Shown piece by piece: positions 26,215 to 35,668 of a DNA stretch of 45,804 nucleotides. Made by a program: the position numbers and the translations under genes. Below the pieces are notes generated by a model that saw nothing but the letters and a program-made list of their open reading frames with translations, made no database searches and was not told the DNA's origin. Positions within the stretch are counted from its first letter, which is position 1. Each line of letters begins with the position of its first letter. Origin of the DNA: Corynebacterium sp. 122RC1 (GTDB lineage Bacteria > Actinomycetota > Actinomycetes > Mycobacteriales > Mycobacteriaceae); contig NZ_JANIKD010000019.1 of assembly GCF_024580955.1 (NCBI RefSeq), positions 1 through 45,804 on the forward strand, given 5' to 3'.

Positions 26215-26343
26215 CGCTTGGCGAAGGTCGATAGCTTAAAGTCGATAGGACCCGATTTTCCCCGAAATCCGCCGTCCTTTCGACCAATGCGGCGAGCTAT
26301 CGACCTTGGGTTATCGACCAACGCCCCTATCGACCAACGCCCC
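26215..26343. repeat. TATCGACC hairpin repeat, copy B
   Basis: Related to copy A (335-452). It starts with CGCTTGGC, then GGTCGATAGCTTAAAGTCGATAGG, a GAAATCCGC core and returning TATCGACC arms. It ends with a tandem 16-mer TATCGACCAACGCCCC twice (about 26312-26343). The inverted repeat is less perfect than in copy A. It lies between the convergent protease and hisN genes and could serve as a terminator. Confidence 0.75.
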
Positions 26344-26380
26344 GATGGTGGGTGAAGCCTCCAAACCAGCTATTCATCAT

Positions 26381-27166
26381 CTAACCCTCAAGTACTCCGC
26401 GCACGGCATTATGCAACAGCCCGTTGGTGGCCAGTGCGTCGCCGCCATGTGGCCCGTCCACACCCGCGAGGGAGGTGAACCGGCCGCCAGATTCTTCCAC
26501 CAAAATGGCCAAAGGAGCCAGGTCCCACACGGAAACCTCGGGTTCCGCGGCGATGTCCACGGCGCCTTCGGCAACCAGGCAGTAGGAGAAGAAGTCGCCG
26601 AAGGCGCGCAGACGCCACGTGGAATCACTCAGCGCCACGAACTGTTCGTGCAGGCCACGGTCGCGCCAACCCTCCAGGGAGGAGAAGGAAATGGAGGCGT
26701 CGGCGAGGTCAGCTACGGCGGAGACCTCCAGCTTCTTTGGCGAGCCACCCTGGAAGCTCCGCCACGCACCTGAGCCTTCGCTTGCCCACCAGCGCCGCGC
26801 CAGCGCCGGTGCGGATACCACGCCTACCACGGGTTTTCCGTCTACCAGCAGCGCGATCAGGGTTGCCCATACGGGCACGCCGCGGACGAAGTTTTTGGTG
26901 CCGTCGATGGGGTCGATCACCCATTGGCGCCCCTCGAAGGTGGCCTCGCCACCAAACTCCTCACCCACGATGGCGTCGGCGGGCCGTTGAGCCTCGATGA
27001 GTGCGCGCAGGCGCTGTTCGGTGGAGGTGTCGGCGTCGCTGACCGGGGTCATGTCCGGCTTGGAGTCGATGTGCAGGTCGGTCGCCTCAAAACGCTCAAG
27101 CGTGATGGCGTCTGCGGCGTCGGCAAGCTCGAGTGCAAAGGCGAGGTCATCAACGTAGGTACTCAT
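26381..27166 (-). CDS. hisN: Histidinol-phosphatase, inositol monophosphatase family
   Basis: A 261-aa Mg-dependent phosphatase. Metal-binding motifs are GEEFGGE (residues about 68-74), [15 protein letters not shown] and SVWDLAPL. In corynebacteria the histidinol-phosphate step of histidine synthesis is made by such an IMPase-type HisN, and the gene sits, as here, next to a second IMPase homologue near prfB and ftsEX. It shares a minus-strand operon with the next gene (11 bp apart). A role on inositol or other sugar phosphates cannot be excluded by sequence alone. Confidence 0.85.
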   Translation of the reverse strand: MSTYVDDLAFALELADAADAITLERFEATDLHIDSKPDMTPVSDADTSTEQRLRALIEAQRPADAIVGEEFGGEATFEGRQWVIDPIDGTKNFVRGVPVWATLIALLVDGKPVVGVVSAPALARRWWASEGSGAWRSFQGGSPKKLEVSAVADLADASISFSSLEGWRDRGLHEQFVALSDSTWRLRAFGDFFSYCLVAEGAVDIAAEPEVSVWDLAPLAILVEESGGRFTSLAGVDGPHGGDALATNGLLHNAVRGVLEG

Positions 27167-27177
27167 GGGCTGTAATC

Positions 27178-28035
27178 CTACTGCACGCTCCCGCCGAGCA
27201 GCAGCGCTTCCACCTCACGCACCGCCTGCTCGTTGCCTGCAACTGACCACGTCACCCCGCCCGCAGTCACCTGCAGCGCCGTTCCACCGGCGGCCTCCAC
27301 CAGTGCGCGCCCCGGCAGCCAATCCCAAGCAGGAACGGAGTGCTGCATCCACAGATCCAGGGTGCCGTCGGCAACGCTCGCCAGGTCCACGCTGCCCGCG
27401 CCGTGCATCCGCAGTGTCGACGCCCCCCGCGCCGCACGTAGCCAGGTTTCCCGGACCTCGGCGTTGTCCATCCACGTGGGGTGGAGATAGGTGCCAAAAG
27501 CGCAGGCTGCCAGTGGTTTCGGGGTGAGGGGGGTGACCTTTTGGGAGTCGCGCTGCGTGGGGTAGTCGGCCCCGCCAAACCAGGTGTAGCCCATGGCGGG
27601 CCGGTGTACCGCGCCGAGCAGGACTTCCTTGGGCTCGTCGAATGGGCCTTCGATCAGTGCCAGCGCGGAGCACCAGTAGTCGGAGCCGCGGGTGAAGTTG
27701 AAGGTGCCGTCCACGGGATCCACAACCCAGTTGCGCCCGGAGGTGGATTCGCGGCCGGCGCCTTCCTCACCCAGGATGCCGTCCTCTGGGCGCAGCGCCT
27801 CGAGTGCGCCGGCGATGAAGGTTTCCGCGGCGCGGTCTGCGTCTGTAACCACGTCTGTGATGCTGGTTTTCTGATCAACCTGCACCCCTTGTTCCCGCAT
27901 GCGCCAGGCCAAGCGGCCCGCGTTGTAGACCAGTGCTTGGGCCAGGTGGGCGTCGGAATCTTCTGCGTGCGCGATCACAAACGTCTTGGTGATCGCGGCA
28001 ATCATCTCTGCGAGGGTGGGTTCGGCTGTGCTCAT
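27178..28035 (-). CDS. Inositol monophosphatase family protein
   Basis: A 285-aa phosphatase of the SuhB/ImpA family. It has [29 protein letters not shown] and [17 protein letters not shown] as the metal and substrate loops. Candidate substrates are inositol phosphate for mycothiol or phosphatidylinositol synthesis. I start at ATG 28035 because a CATAAT hexamer lies 7 nt before it, leaving no leader; the in-frame ATG 28044 overlaps that hexamer. It precedes hisN by 11 bp. Confidence 0.85.
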   Translation of the reverse strand: MSTAEPTLAEMIAAITKTFVIAHAEDSDAHLAQALVYNAGRLAWRMREQGVQVDQKTSITDVVTDADRAAETFIAGALEALRPEDGILGEEGAGRESTSGRNWVVDPVDGTFNFTRGSDYWCSALALIEGPFDEPKEVLLGAVHRPAMGYTWFGGADYPTQRDSQKVTPLTPKPLAACAFGTYLHPTWMDNAEVRETWLRAARGASTLRMHGAGSVDLASVADGTLDLWMQHSVPAWDWLPGRALVEAAGGTALQVTAGGVTWSVAGNEQAVREVEALLLGGSVQ

Positions 28036-28152
28036 GGAAACCATTATGGGGCACCTTCTGGTTGGCTACAATCGCTGGAGGCGCGCGCAAACTCGGGGCG
28101 CGGACATGATTGGTGAACATGACCGGTAGACAGGATTGGTGAAAAGGTGCAT

Positions 28153-28656
28153 ATGCTCGCTCAACAAATCCCACTGCCGGCTGAAGCTGATTATCTTGGC
28201 GCGGTTGTGGTGGTGGTGCTGTTTGCCGGCCCGGTTGTTGCACTTTCGGCGATTCGCGACCTCACCGAGGGCATCCGCGCCCAAGCGCTCGGCACCAGAA
28301 TGCGTGCGTGGGTCCGCGGGTTTGGGCTCACGTTCCTGGCTTCTTGGGCGATCTGGATGGCTACGATGAGCTGGGCAAACCCCACTGAGCCGCTGGTGGT
28401 GCAGATGCTCCTCTCCGGCGTGCTGTACCTGGGCGTGCTGCTGTGGGCACTGTGGAACGCCCCCAAAATTGGCACGTTCGCGGGAATTTGGGCCGGCATG
28501 ACCGTGGGCTACACGCTCGGGTTTAGCTTGATGGCCGTGCCTACCGATCCCACGGGCCAATCGGGCGTTGGTGTGATCATGTTGCTCAGCGGCCTGATGG
28601 TGGTGGGGGCGCTTGCGGCCTTGATAGTGAAGGGGATCAGGCGGGGCCGGGCCTAG
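28153..28656 (+). CDS. Small integral membrane protein of unknown function
   Basis: A 167-aa protein with four to five hydrophobic segments (about 15-35, 60-80, 86-105, 115-135, 140-162) and a basic C-terminus KGIRRGRA. No motif gives a function. ATG 28153 follows AAAGG; GTG 28147 adds two codons. It lies 20 bp before prfB, but prfB seems to have its own promoter inside the gap. The short upstream repeat GATTGGTGAA occurs twice (about 28107-28143). Confidence 0.65.
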   Translation: MLAQQIPLPAEADYLGAVVVVVLFAGPVVALSAIRDLTEGIRAQALGTRMRAWVRGFGLTFLASWAIWMATMSWANPTEPLVVQMLLSGVLYLGVLLWALWNAPKIGTFAGIWAGMTVGYTLGFSLMAVPTDPTGQSGVGVIMLLSGLMVVGALAALIVKGIRRGRA

Positions 28657-28676
28657 GCGCGCTAGAATGTTTGCTC

Positions 28677-29783
28677 ATGCGACCGGAAACCCAGCAAACC
28701 CTGAAAGACCTCGACGTCACCCTAGGCACCATTGAAAAGGTGATGAACCCCGAGGAGCTGGCAACGCGCGTCCGCGAACTCGAGGCCCAAGCCTCAGACC
28801 CCAGCCTGTGGGATGACCCAAACCACGCCCAGCAGGTCACCACCGAGCTCTCCGGGGTGCAGGCCAAGCTGAAAAAGCTCACCTCGCTGCGCTCCCGCCT
28901 TGATGACATGCCGGTGATGTACGAACTGGCAGAGGAGGAAGGCGAAGGCCCGGAGCTTGCCGACGCCGAACTCGCCGAAGTCAAGGCAGAGATCGAAGCT
29001 CTTGAGGTGAACACGATGCTCTCCGGCGAATACGACGCGCGCGAGGCCGTTATCAACATCCGTTCCGGGGCGGGCGGTGTGGAGGCAGCGGACTGGGCCG
29101 AAATGCTCATGCGCATGTACACCCGCTGGGCGGAAAAGAAGGGCCATGCCGTAGATATCTACGACATCTCCTACGCCGAAGAAGCCGGAATCAAATCCGC
29201 CACCTTTGTGGTCCACGGCGAATACATGTACGGCACCCTTTCCGTGGAGCAGGGCGCACACCGCCTGGTGCGGATTAGCCCCTTTGACTCCCAAAGCCGG
29301 CGCCAGACCTCCTTTGCTGAGGTGGAGGTGCTGCCCGTGGTGGAGCAAACTGACCACATTGACATCCCCGATACGGAAATTCGCGTAGACGTGTACCGAT
29401 CGTCTGGCCCAGGTGGGCAGTCCGTGAACACCACGGACTCCGCCGTTCGCATCACCCACATCCCCACGGGCATTGTGGTGACCTGCCAAAACGAGAAGTC
29501 GCAGATCCAAAACCGTGCCTCCGCCATGCGCGTGCTCCAAGCGAAGCTCTTGGAGCGCAAGCGCCAAGAAGAGCGCGCAGAGCTGGATGCGCTGGGGGCC
29601 GGCGGCAACGCGTCCTGGGGCAACCAGATGCGTTCCTACGTGCTGCATCCGTACCAGATGGTGAAAGACCTGCGTACCAGCTACGAGGTGAATGATCCAA
29701 CCCGCGTGCTCGACGGCGACATCGACGGCTTCCTCGAGGCGGGCATCCGCTGGCGCGTAGCTGAACAGCAGGCAGAAAGCTAG
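28677..29783 (+). CDS. prfB: Peptide chain release factor 2
   Basis: A 368-aa RF2 that ends translation at UGA and UAA codons. The stop-recognition tripeptide SPF is in [15 protein letters not shown]. The peptidyl-transferase motif GGQ is at residues 246-248, followed by the usual basic region with [13 protein letters not shown]. The frame is continuous, so there is no programmed +1 frameshift as in E. coli prfB; many actinobacteria lack it. The start is ATG 28677, with TAGAAT ending 8 nt before, consistent with a leaderless mRNA. The stop codon lies within a duplicated 15-mer (see repeat). Confidence 0.96.
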   Translation: MRPETQQTLKDLDVTLGTIEKVMNPEELATRVRELEAQASDPSLWDDPNHAQQVTTELSGVQAKLKKLTSLRSRLDDMPVMYELAEEEGEGPELADAELAEVKAEIEALEVNTMLSGEYDAREAVINIRSGAGGVEAADWAEMLMRMYTRWAEKKGHAVDIYDISYAEEAGIKSATFVVHGEYMYGTLSVEQGAHRLVRISPFDSQSRRQTSFAEVEVLPVVEQTDHIDIPDTEIRVDVYRSSGPGGQSVNTTDSAVRITHIPTGIVVTCQNEKSQIQNRASAMRVLQAKLLERKRQEERAELDALGAGGNASWGNQMRSYVLHPYQMVKDLRTSYEVNDPTRVLDGDIDGFLEAGIRWRVAEQQAES

Positions 29784-29797
29784 CAGGCAGAAAGCTA
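29768..29797. repeat. 15-bp tandem duplication across the prfB stop
   Basis: GCAGGCAGAAAGCTA occurs twice in direct succession, and a third partial copy follows (GCAGGCTGACGGCTC). The TAG stop of prfB lies at the joint of the two perfect copies. This is a recent slippage-type duplication that leaves the encoded end QAES intact. Confidence 0.9.
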
Positions 29798-29830
29798 GCA
29801 GGCTGACGGCTCATTGGTGAGATACGGAAA

Positions 29831-29887
29831 AGCGCCGGCGTGGTGCCGTCGTAAGGCTTCAGGCACCCACACCAGCGCTGCTTTTTT
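29831..29887. terminator. Terminator between prfB and the symporter gene
   Basis: AGCGC...GTGGTGCC pairs with GGCACC...GCGCT around a loop of about 15 bases, followed by TTTTTT on the plus strand. It overlaps the end of the convergent symporter gene and likely stops prfB transcription. Confidence 0.82.
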
Positions 29888-31319
29888 ATTTCCCGCTGCG
29901 CCAGGGGTTGTTCGTCTCTGCGAGGAAGCGCTCGATTTCCTCTGAGCCGGCTCGCAGTTTGGGGTCGAACTTCAGGTAGGCCTTGGTCTCGCGGGCAACC
30001 AGGCCGGAGAGAATAATCAGACCGATGAGGTTTGGCAGCGCCATGAGACCATTTGCCAGGTCAGCGAAGCTCCAGGCCAAGTGTAGCTCGGTGATTGCGC
30101 CGAGGAACACCACGCAGGTGAAGATCAAGCGGTAGGGCAGCGAACCCAAGATGCCAAATGCGCGCTCCGCGCTGCGCTCGCCGTAGTAGGCCCAGCCCAG
30201 GATGGTGGAGAAGGCGAAGAACACGATGGACAGGGAAACGATCGTGCCGCCCCAGTCGGCGCCAATGCCGGCGCGGAATGCATCTGCGGTCATGGTGCCT
30301 GCAGCCGCGCGGCCGCCCTCCCATACGCCGGTGGTCACGATCACCAGGCCAGTCATGGAAACCACGATGATGGTGTCAATGAACGTCTGGGTCATGGACA
30401 CCAAGCCTTGACGCACGGGGTGCTTGGTTTTGGCGGCAGCGGCAGCGATAGCGGCGGAACCCATTCCGGACTCGTTGGAGAAGATACCGCGGGCCACACC
30501 CATCTGCAGGGCAAGGATGATGCCGGAGCCCAGGAAGCCACCAACGGCGGCGGTGCCGCTGAACGCATCGGAGAAGATGAGGGCAAAGGCGGCGGGCAGT
30601 TCACTTGCGCGCATCGCGAGCACCACCAGTGCGCCGACGACGTAAATGATAATCATGAGCGGCACAAACGCGGAAGTCACTTTGCCAATGGCCTGGATGC
30701 CGCCCAGCAGCACGGTGCCGGTGAGGATGAACATGACGATGCCGGAAACCCATGGCGAAACCCCAAAAGAGTCCTCCAGTCCGGTGGCCACGGCATTGGC
30801 TTGAGTGAGGTTGCCAATACCAAAGGATGCAATGATCGCAGCGATGGTGAAAAACCACCCGAGGAACTTACCGAATCCGCCGGGGATGCCTTCCTCCAGG
30901 TAACGCTGCGGGCCTCCGGAGACGTTGCCCTTGGCGTCAGTAGTGCGGAAGCGAACACCAAGGAAAGCTTCAGAGTACTTGGAGGCCATGCCCACCAGGC
31001 CGGTGACCCACATCCAGAACAGAGCGCCGGGGCCACCTACGCCAATTGCAGTAGCCACACCAACAATGTTTCCTACGCCAACGGTTGCTGCCAGCGCGGT
31101 GGTGAGGGCTTGGAATTGGGAGATATCGCCTTCGCCGCCTTCATCATTGCGGTCAATCAGGCCATGGCGCAGGGCAACGCCGAGGTAGCGGAATTGCAGG
31201 GCGCCGAGGCGAATGGTCAACAGGAGGCCGGTGCCGAGCAGCAGCGGGATGAGAAACCACGGGCCCCAGACAAAACTGCCCAGGGAGTCAATGATTTCTT
31301 GGAGCCGTGATGTATCCAT
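29886..31319 (-). CDS. Sodium:alanine/glycine symporter (AGCS family)
   Basis: A 477-aa membrane transporter with about ten to eleven helices, expected to import alanine or glycine with Na+. AGCS hallmarks are ALTTALAATVGVGNIVGVATAI, GGPGALFWMWVTGLVGMASKYSEAFLGVRFR, GGPQRYLEEG and GVARGIFSNESGMGSAAIAAAAAKT. ATG 31319 follows AAAGGAACG. It is transcribed toward prfB. Which amino acid it prefers cannot be told. Confidence 0.92.
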   Translation of the reverse strand: MDTSRLQEIIDSLGSFVWGPWFLIPLLLGTGLLLTIRLGALQFRYLGVALRHGLIDRNDEGGEGDISQFQALTTALAATVGVGNIVGVATAIGVGGPGALFWMWVTGLVGMASKYSEAFLGVRFRTTDAKGNVSGGPQRYLEEGIPGGFGKFLGWFFTIAAIIASFGIGNLTQANAVATGLEDSFGVSPWVSGIVMFILTGTVLLGGIQAIGKVTSAFVPLMIIIYVVGALVVLAMRASELPAAFALIFSDAFSGTAAVGGFLGSGIILALQMGVARGIFSNESGMGSAAIAAAAAKTKHPVRQGLVSMTQTFIDTIIVVSMTGLVIVTTGVWEGGRAAAGTMTADAFRAGIGADWGGTIVSLSIVFFAFSTILGWAYYGERSAERAFGILGSLPYRLIFTCVVFLGAITELHLAWSFADLANGLMALPNLIGLIILSGLVARETKAYLKFDPKLRAGSEEIERFLAETNNPWRSGK

Positions 31320-31429
31320 AGGGCACGTTCCTTTACTAATGGGGCTTATTGCACAGTGAGCGCAGCCAGCAGTTTGCGCCAGCGGCTTGCCGGATATTTT
31401 GCGCTACCCACCCCACCCGCGCAAGATTC

Positions 31430-31449
31430 TTTTGGTTATTCAACCAAAA
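31430..31449. promoter_or_regulatory. Palindrome TTTTGGTT-ATTC-AACCAAAA upstream of the symporter
   Basis: Perfect 8-bp arms with a 4-base centre, about 110 bp before the symporter start and after the AbgT gene. It looks like a dimeric repressor operator (TetR or GntR type). The remaining gap to 31550 holds a weak CACCCAC/GTGGGTG hairpin that may end the AbgT transcript. Confidence 0.5.
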
Positions 31450-31550
31450 ATCACAGGGAAAATCCTCCAAAGGTACACCCTCAAGAAGGGAAACACCCAC
31501 CTTGGCTCACCTGCGGTAAGAGGAGCTGCAGTGGGTGCTGAGTAGTGCGA

Positions 31551-33206
31551 TTATGCGGGGTAGGTCATCGGGGTGCCAGGGCCCAGCGGCAACCCGAGGG
31601 TGAACCACAGCAGGAACAGTAGGAACCAGCCCACAAGCATGCTGATGGAGTACGGCAGCGCGAGGGACATGAGCGTACCGACGCCCGCCTTCTTGTAGTA
31701 ACGCTGGAGGAACATCAATGCCAATGCGAAGTAGGGGCTCATTGGGGTGATGATGTTGGTGGGGGAATCGCCGATACGGAACAGCATCTGCGCCACCTCC
31801 GGGGAGGTGCCCAGGTACATGAGCATTGGCACGATCACCGGCGCCATCAGGGCCCACTGTGCGGAGCCGGAGGTAATGAGCAAGTTCAGCAGTGCCACCA
31901 TCAGTACCACTCCCGCAAAGAGCACGAATAGCGGCAGGTCCCAACGCTCCAAGAGCTCCGCGCCGCGGATGGCGGTCCAAATGCCCAGGTTGGACCATTG
32001 GAACCAAGCTAAGAACTGTGCCACGGCGAAAAACAGCACAAGCATAGGGATCATGGTCTTGAGGCCCTTGGCCATCATCTCTGGGATCTGGTCTGAACCG
32101 GTGATGGTTTTTGCGGCCACGCCGTACACCACGCCGAGCACCAAGAACATCAGCGCAATGGGCACTGCAACGGAACGGATCAGCGGGCTTTCCATTGCGC
32201 CATCGGCACTGGCCAGCGGAGAGCCTGGGATGAACAAGAGCGCAAAGTATGCCGCCAAGTAGGCTACGGCGGCACCGGCGGTAATCCACAGTGCGCGCTG
32301 CTCGGTTGCGCTCAGCTTTAATGCTTCAGAACCAGAGCCCTCACCAGAGCCCTCACCCTCATCAGCTCCGTTACCTTCACCAAACTCCAGCTCCTCCGTG
32401 TTGAGTTGATCATGGTCCACTAGCTCACGGGCCTTCTTTTCCACAAAGAACTCGGTGACCACAGTAATAATCAGTGCCAGCACTATTGCGGAGACGATCA
32501 CAAAGAAGTAGTTGGCCAGCGGGGATACCTGGTAGGTTTCATCCACCAACTGGGCCGCCGAGGTGGAGATGCCACCCAGCAAGACGTCGGTGATGTTGAG
32601 CAGCAGGGAGGCGTTGAAACCGGCTGAGGATGCGGCGAAGGCAACCATGGCGCCCACAATGGGGGAGCGGCCGAGCGCGTAGAAGCTCATCGCGCCCAAG
32701 GGGATGAGGATCACGTACACGGCGTCAGAGGCAATCGAGCCAGTCACTCCGGCGAGCGCCACCGCGAAGGTGAGTGTGCGCGGGCCAACCTTGGCCACCA
32801 TCGCGCGGATCAGGGCGCTGATCAGGCCGGCGTGTTCGGCAACGGCCACACCCAACATCACCGTAATAATTACGCCGAGAGGCGGAAAAGAGGTGAAGTT
32901 GCTGACGGCCTCCGTGACCATCTTCTGGATGCCCTCGGCGGTGAGGAGGTTTTGCACCTCAATGAGCTCGCCGCTCTGCGGGTCCGTGGCAGTCATGCCA
33001 ATGCGCGAGCCAATCCAACTACTCACCGCCACCACGGCAGCCAGCAGCACAAAGAGCCAGAAAGGATCAGGCAGCTTGTTGCCGAGGCGCTCCACCATCC
33101 CGAGGAAGCCGCCCGCACCGCCCGCAGAAGTTGGGGGCCTTTCCGACGTCTCCGCTCCGGCACTTCCCGTGTTTGGTTGCTCTTTCACTTCGGTTTGCTT
33201 GGACAT
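31551..33206 (-). CDS. AbgT-family transporter
   Basis: A 551-aa membrane protein of the AbgT family (p-aminobenzoyl-glutamate importers and MtrF/YdaH-type antimetabolite exporters). After a hydrophilic N-terminus of about 45 residues come family motifs such as FPPLGVIITVMLGVAVAEHAGLI, GSIASDAVYVILIPLGAM, FNASLLLNITDVLL and IGDSPTNIITPMSPYFAL. An acidic Glu/Gly/Ser-rich cytoplasmic loop spans about 270-300. Direction and substrate are open: dipeptide uptake or efflux of sulfonamide-like compounds are both known in the family. Start ATG 33206 is preceded by GGAGGGAAG. Confidence 0.92.
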   Translation of the reverse strand: MSKQTEVKEQPNTGSAGAETSERPPTSAGGAGGFLGMVERLGNKLPDPFWLFVLLAAVVAVSSWIGSRIGMTATDPQSGELIEVQNLLTAEGIQKMVTEAVSNFTSFPPLGVIITVMLGVAVAEHAGLISALIRAMVAKVGPRTLTFAVALAGVTGSIASDAVYVILIPLGAMSFYALGRSPIVGAMVAFAASSAGFNASLLLNITDVLLGGISTSAAQLVDETYQVSPLANYFFVIVSAIVLALIITVVTEFFVEKKARELVDHDQLNTEELEFGEGNGADEGEGSGEGSGSEALKLSATEQRALWITAGAAVAYLAAYFALLFIPGSPLASADGAMESPLIRSVAVPIALMFLVLGVVYGVAAKTITGSDQIPEMMAKGLKTMIPMLVLFFAVAQFLAWFQWSNLGIWTAIRGAELLERWDLPLFVLFAGVVLMVALLNLLITSGSAQWALMAPVIVPMLMYLGTSPEVAQMLFRIGDSPTNIITPMSPYFALALMFLQRYYKKAGVGTLMSLALPYSISMLVGWFLLFLLWFTLGLPLGPGTPMTYPA

Positions 33207-33286
33207 GAGGTCTTCCCTCCTGTGTTCCAGGGTCGTGTGATCCTAAGCGGTGCATTCCAGGGTGCCAGAAGTTCCCGATCTGCGCT

Positions 33287-33342
33287 GAAGACCGGAACCC
33301 GGAACTAGGGACCCGGGACCCGGGATCCGAGTCCAGGGACCA
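33287..33342. repeat. Heptad tandem array, GGGACCC-like
   Basis: Eight consecutive 7-bp units (GAAGACC, GGAACCC, GGAACTA, GGGACCC, GGGACCC, GGGATCC, GAGTCCA, GGGACCA) lie between the divergent AbgT gene and ftsE. The stretch is non-coding, and the related arrays are at 208-242 and 42733-42774. Confidence 0.75.
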
Positions 33343-33473
33343 TGAATACAAAACTCACAACGGCGCAGGGCAACAGGGGGACGTCGGAAATGCTCTCCCG
33401 CCGCCCCAAGAAAACCCAATTCACACCAGTCACATCTTTAACAATGGCAACATCTGGGCTAAGGTGTTCCCCT

Positions 33474-34163
33474 GTGATCACCTTTGAAAACGTGACCAAG
33501 TTGTACAAGACCTCAACCCGCCCTGCGCTGGACAACGTGAGTTTCCAGATAGACAAGGGCGAGTTTGTGTTTCTTATCGGGCCCTCGGGATCCGGAAAGT
33601 CCACATTCCTGCAACTGATGATTCGGGAAACCAACCTCACCAGCGGGGACATCCGGATTGAGGATTTTCATGTGAACAAGCTGCGCGGCAAGCAGATCAA
33701 CCGTTTGCGCCAAAAGCTTGGGTACGTGTTCCAGGATTTCCGGCTCCTGCAGCAAAAGAATGTGTATGACAACGTGGCGTTTGCGCTGGAAGTGATTGGC
33801 ACGAAGCGGGAGAAGATCGCGCAGATGGTTCCGGAAACTCTGGAGCTTGTGGGCCTTGCCGGTAAAGCGGACCGCATGCCACAGGAGCTTTCCGGCGGTG
33901 AGCAGCAGCGCGTGGCAATCGCCCGTGCCGTGGTGAACAAACCGCTGCTTCTGCTGGCCGACGAACCCACGGGCAACCTGGACCCAGAGACCTCTGACGG
34001 CATCATGGTGCTGCTCAACCAGATCAACCGCACGGGAACCACCGTGGTGATGTCTACTCACAACGCCCGGGCGGTCAATGACATGCGCCGCCGAGTGATC
34101 GAACTCCAACTGGGCAAACTTATCCGCGACGACGCCCACGGCGTCTACGGCGAATCAAGCTAG
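33474..34163 (+). CDS. ftsE: Cell-division ATPase FtsE
   Basis: A 229-aa ABC ATPase of the FtsEX complex, which links the divisome to peptidoglycan hydrolases such as RipC. It has Walker [11 protein letters not shown]-loop VFQDFRLL, signature [15 protein letters not shown], Walker [13 protein letters not shown] and H-loop STHNARAV. The start is GTG 33474 ([11 protein letters not shown]); the longer open frame upstream only covers non-coding repeats. TAAGGT ends 8 nt before the start, suggesting a leaderless transcript. ftsX follows after 15 bp. Confidence 0.96.
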   Translation: MITFENVTKLYKTSTRPALDNVSFQIDKGEFVFLIGPSGSGKSTFLQLMIRETNLTSGDIRIEDFHVNKLRGKQINRLRQKLGYVFQDFRLLQQKNVYDNVAFALEVIGTKREKIAQMVPETLELVGLAGKADRMPQELSGGEQQRVAIARAVVNKPLLLLADEPTGNLDPETSDGIMVLLNQINRTGTTVVMSTHNARAVNDMRRRVIELQLGKLIRDDAHGVYGESS

Positions 34164-34178
34164 AAAGGCCACGCACCA

Positions 34179-35081
34179 ATGAACTTGAGTTTTGTGTTCC
34201 GCGAGGCCTTCCGCGGGCTTGGCCGAAACATCACCATGACCATCGCGCTGGTGATTACCACCGCCATCTCCCTCGCACTACTGGCTACCGGCTTCCTGGT
34301 CACGGGGATGACTGAGCGCACCAAAGAAATCTACCTGGACCGCGTTGAGGTGATGGTGCAGTTGGATGAGGAAATCTCCGCCAACGATACCGACTGTTCC
34401 ACCACCCCCTGCCGCGAAGTCCGCGAACTCCTTGAGGGCGCGGAGGGCGTGGAATCTGTGACGTTCCGCAGCCGCGAGCAGTCCTACCAGCGCTTCGTTG
34501 AGGTATTCCAGGATTCGGACCCGCTGCTGGTGCAGGAGACCTCCCCGGACGCCCTGCCCGCTGCCGTGCATGTGCGCCTCACCGACCCCCTGAACACCAC
34601 TCCTTTGGATCCGGTGCGCGACTTGCCGCAGGTCACCGCAGTTGTGGACCAGGTGGATGACCTCCGCGGCGCCACCGACAACCTGGACGCGATCCGCAAC
34701 GCCACCTTCCTCTTCGCCGGCATACAGGCCGTGGCGGCAATCTTCCTCATCGTGAACATGGTGCAGATCGCCGCCTTCAACCGCCGCGAGGAAATCTCCA
34801 TCATGCGCATGGTGGGCGCATCCCGCTGGTACACCCAGGCGCCGTTCGTGCTTGAGGCCATCGTGGCAACCCTCGTGGGCGCGGTACTCTCCGGCATTGC
34901 GCTGTTCGCCGGCAAGGCGTGGGTGGTGGACAAGACCCTGGACGGCCTCTACAGTTCCCAGCTCATCGCGCGCATCTCCAACACAGATATTTGGGCGGTG
35001 TTGCCGGTGGTTGCGCTGGTAGGCATCATTTTCTCCGCGCTCACCGCGCAAGCGACGCTGCGCTGGTACGTCCGCAAGTAG
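34179..35081 (+). CDS. ftsX: Cell-division permease FtsX
   Basis: A 300-aa FtsX with four helices: one near residue 25, and three in the C-terminal half (about 170-195, 225-250, 265-290). The large extracellular loop (about 50-165), with a Cys pair DCSTTPC, contacts the hydrolase partner. The MVGASRWYTQAPFVLEA segment is the FtsX/MacB coupling motif. It forms an operon with ftsE. Confidence 0.95.
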   Translation: MNLSFVFREAFRGLGRNITMTIALVITTAISLALLATGFLVTGMTERTKEIYLDRVEVMVQLDEEISANDTDCSTTPCREVRELLEGAEGVESVTFRSREQSYQRFVEVFQDSDPLLVQETSPDALPAAVHVRLTDPLNTTPLDPVRDLPQVTAVVDQVDDLRGATDNLDAIRNATFLFAGIQAVAAIFLIVNMVQIAAFNRREEISIMRMVGASRWYTQAPFVLEAIVATLVGAVLSGIALFAGKAWVVDKTLDGLYSSQLIARISNTDIWAVLPVVALVGIIFSALTAQATLRWYVRK

Positions 35082-35171
35082 TGCGGGCAGAAGCACGCGT
35101 GCCGACGTTGCCAGGTTGCAACCTTGCCGGCGTCGGTAGTGCCGCGCAGCGCTGGTAAGATCTGTTGGATT

Positions 35172-35666
35172 ATGGCCAAGAAAAAGAAGAACGCCAAAGG
35201 GCACAATCCGGTGGTGGCAACAAACCGGAAGGTTCGCCATAACTACAACATCCTGGAAACCTACGAGTGCGGTGTAGTGCTGGTGGGAACTGAGGTGAAG
35301 TCGTTGCGCGAGGGCAAAGCCACCCTTGGTGATGCCTTTGCCACCATCGATGAAGGCGAGGTGTGGCTGCGCAACCTCCACATTCCCGAATACTCCCGTG
35401 GGCACTGGACCAACCACTCGCCGGTACGCGTGCGCAAGCTGCTGCTGCACCGCCGGGAGATTGACTCCCTCATGGGCAAGGTGCGTGATGGCAACAAGAC
35501 CCTCATCCCGCTTTCCCTCTATTTCAAGGAAGGCCGCCTCAAGTGCGAGCTTGGCCTTGCGGAGGGTAAACAGGCGTATGACAAGCGCCAAGACATCAAG
35601 CGCCGCACCGAAGAACGTGAAATCACCCGTGACCTCGGCCGGCGTATCAAAGGCATCCAGGGGTAG
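35172..35666 (+). CDS. smpB: SsrA-binding protein SmpB
   Basis: A 164-aa RNA-binding OB-fold protein needed for tmRNA rescue of stalled ribosomes. It shows NRKVRHNYNILETYECGVVLVGTEVKSLREGK, the core WLRNLHIPEYSRGHW and the basic C-terminal tail KRQDIKRRTEEREI...RRIKG that enters the mRNA channel. ATG 35172 is used; TAAGAT ends 10 nt before it. The ssrA gene lies 1.1 kb downstream on the same strand, with two small genes between. Confidence 0.97.
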   Translation: MAKKKKNAKGHNPVVATNRKVRHNYNILETYECGVVLVGTEVKSLREGKATLGDAFATIDEGEVWLRNLHIPEYSRGHWTNHSPVRVRKLLLHRREIDSLMGKVRDGNKTLIPLSLYFKEGRLKCELGLAEGKQAYDKRQDIKRRTEEREITRDLGRRIKGIQG

Positions 35667-35668
35667 CA

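Noticed and set aside
28677..29783. Programmed frameshift in prfB
   Set aside because: The frame is continuous from start to stop with no internal UGA after a slippery codon.
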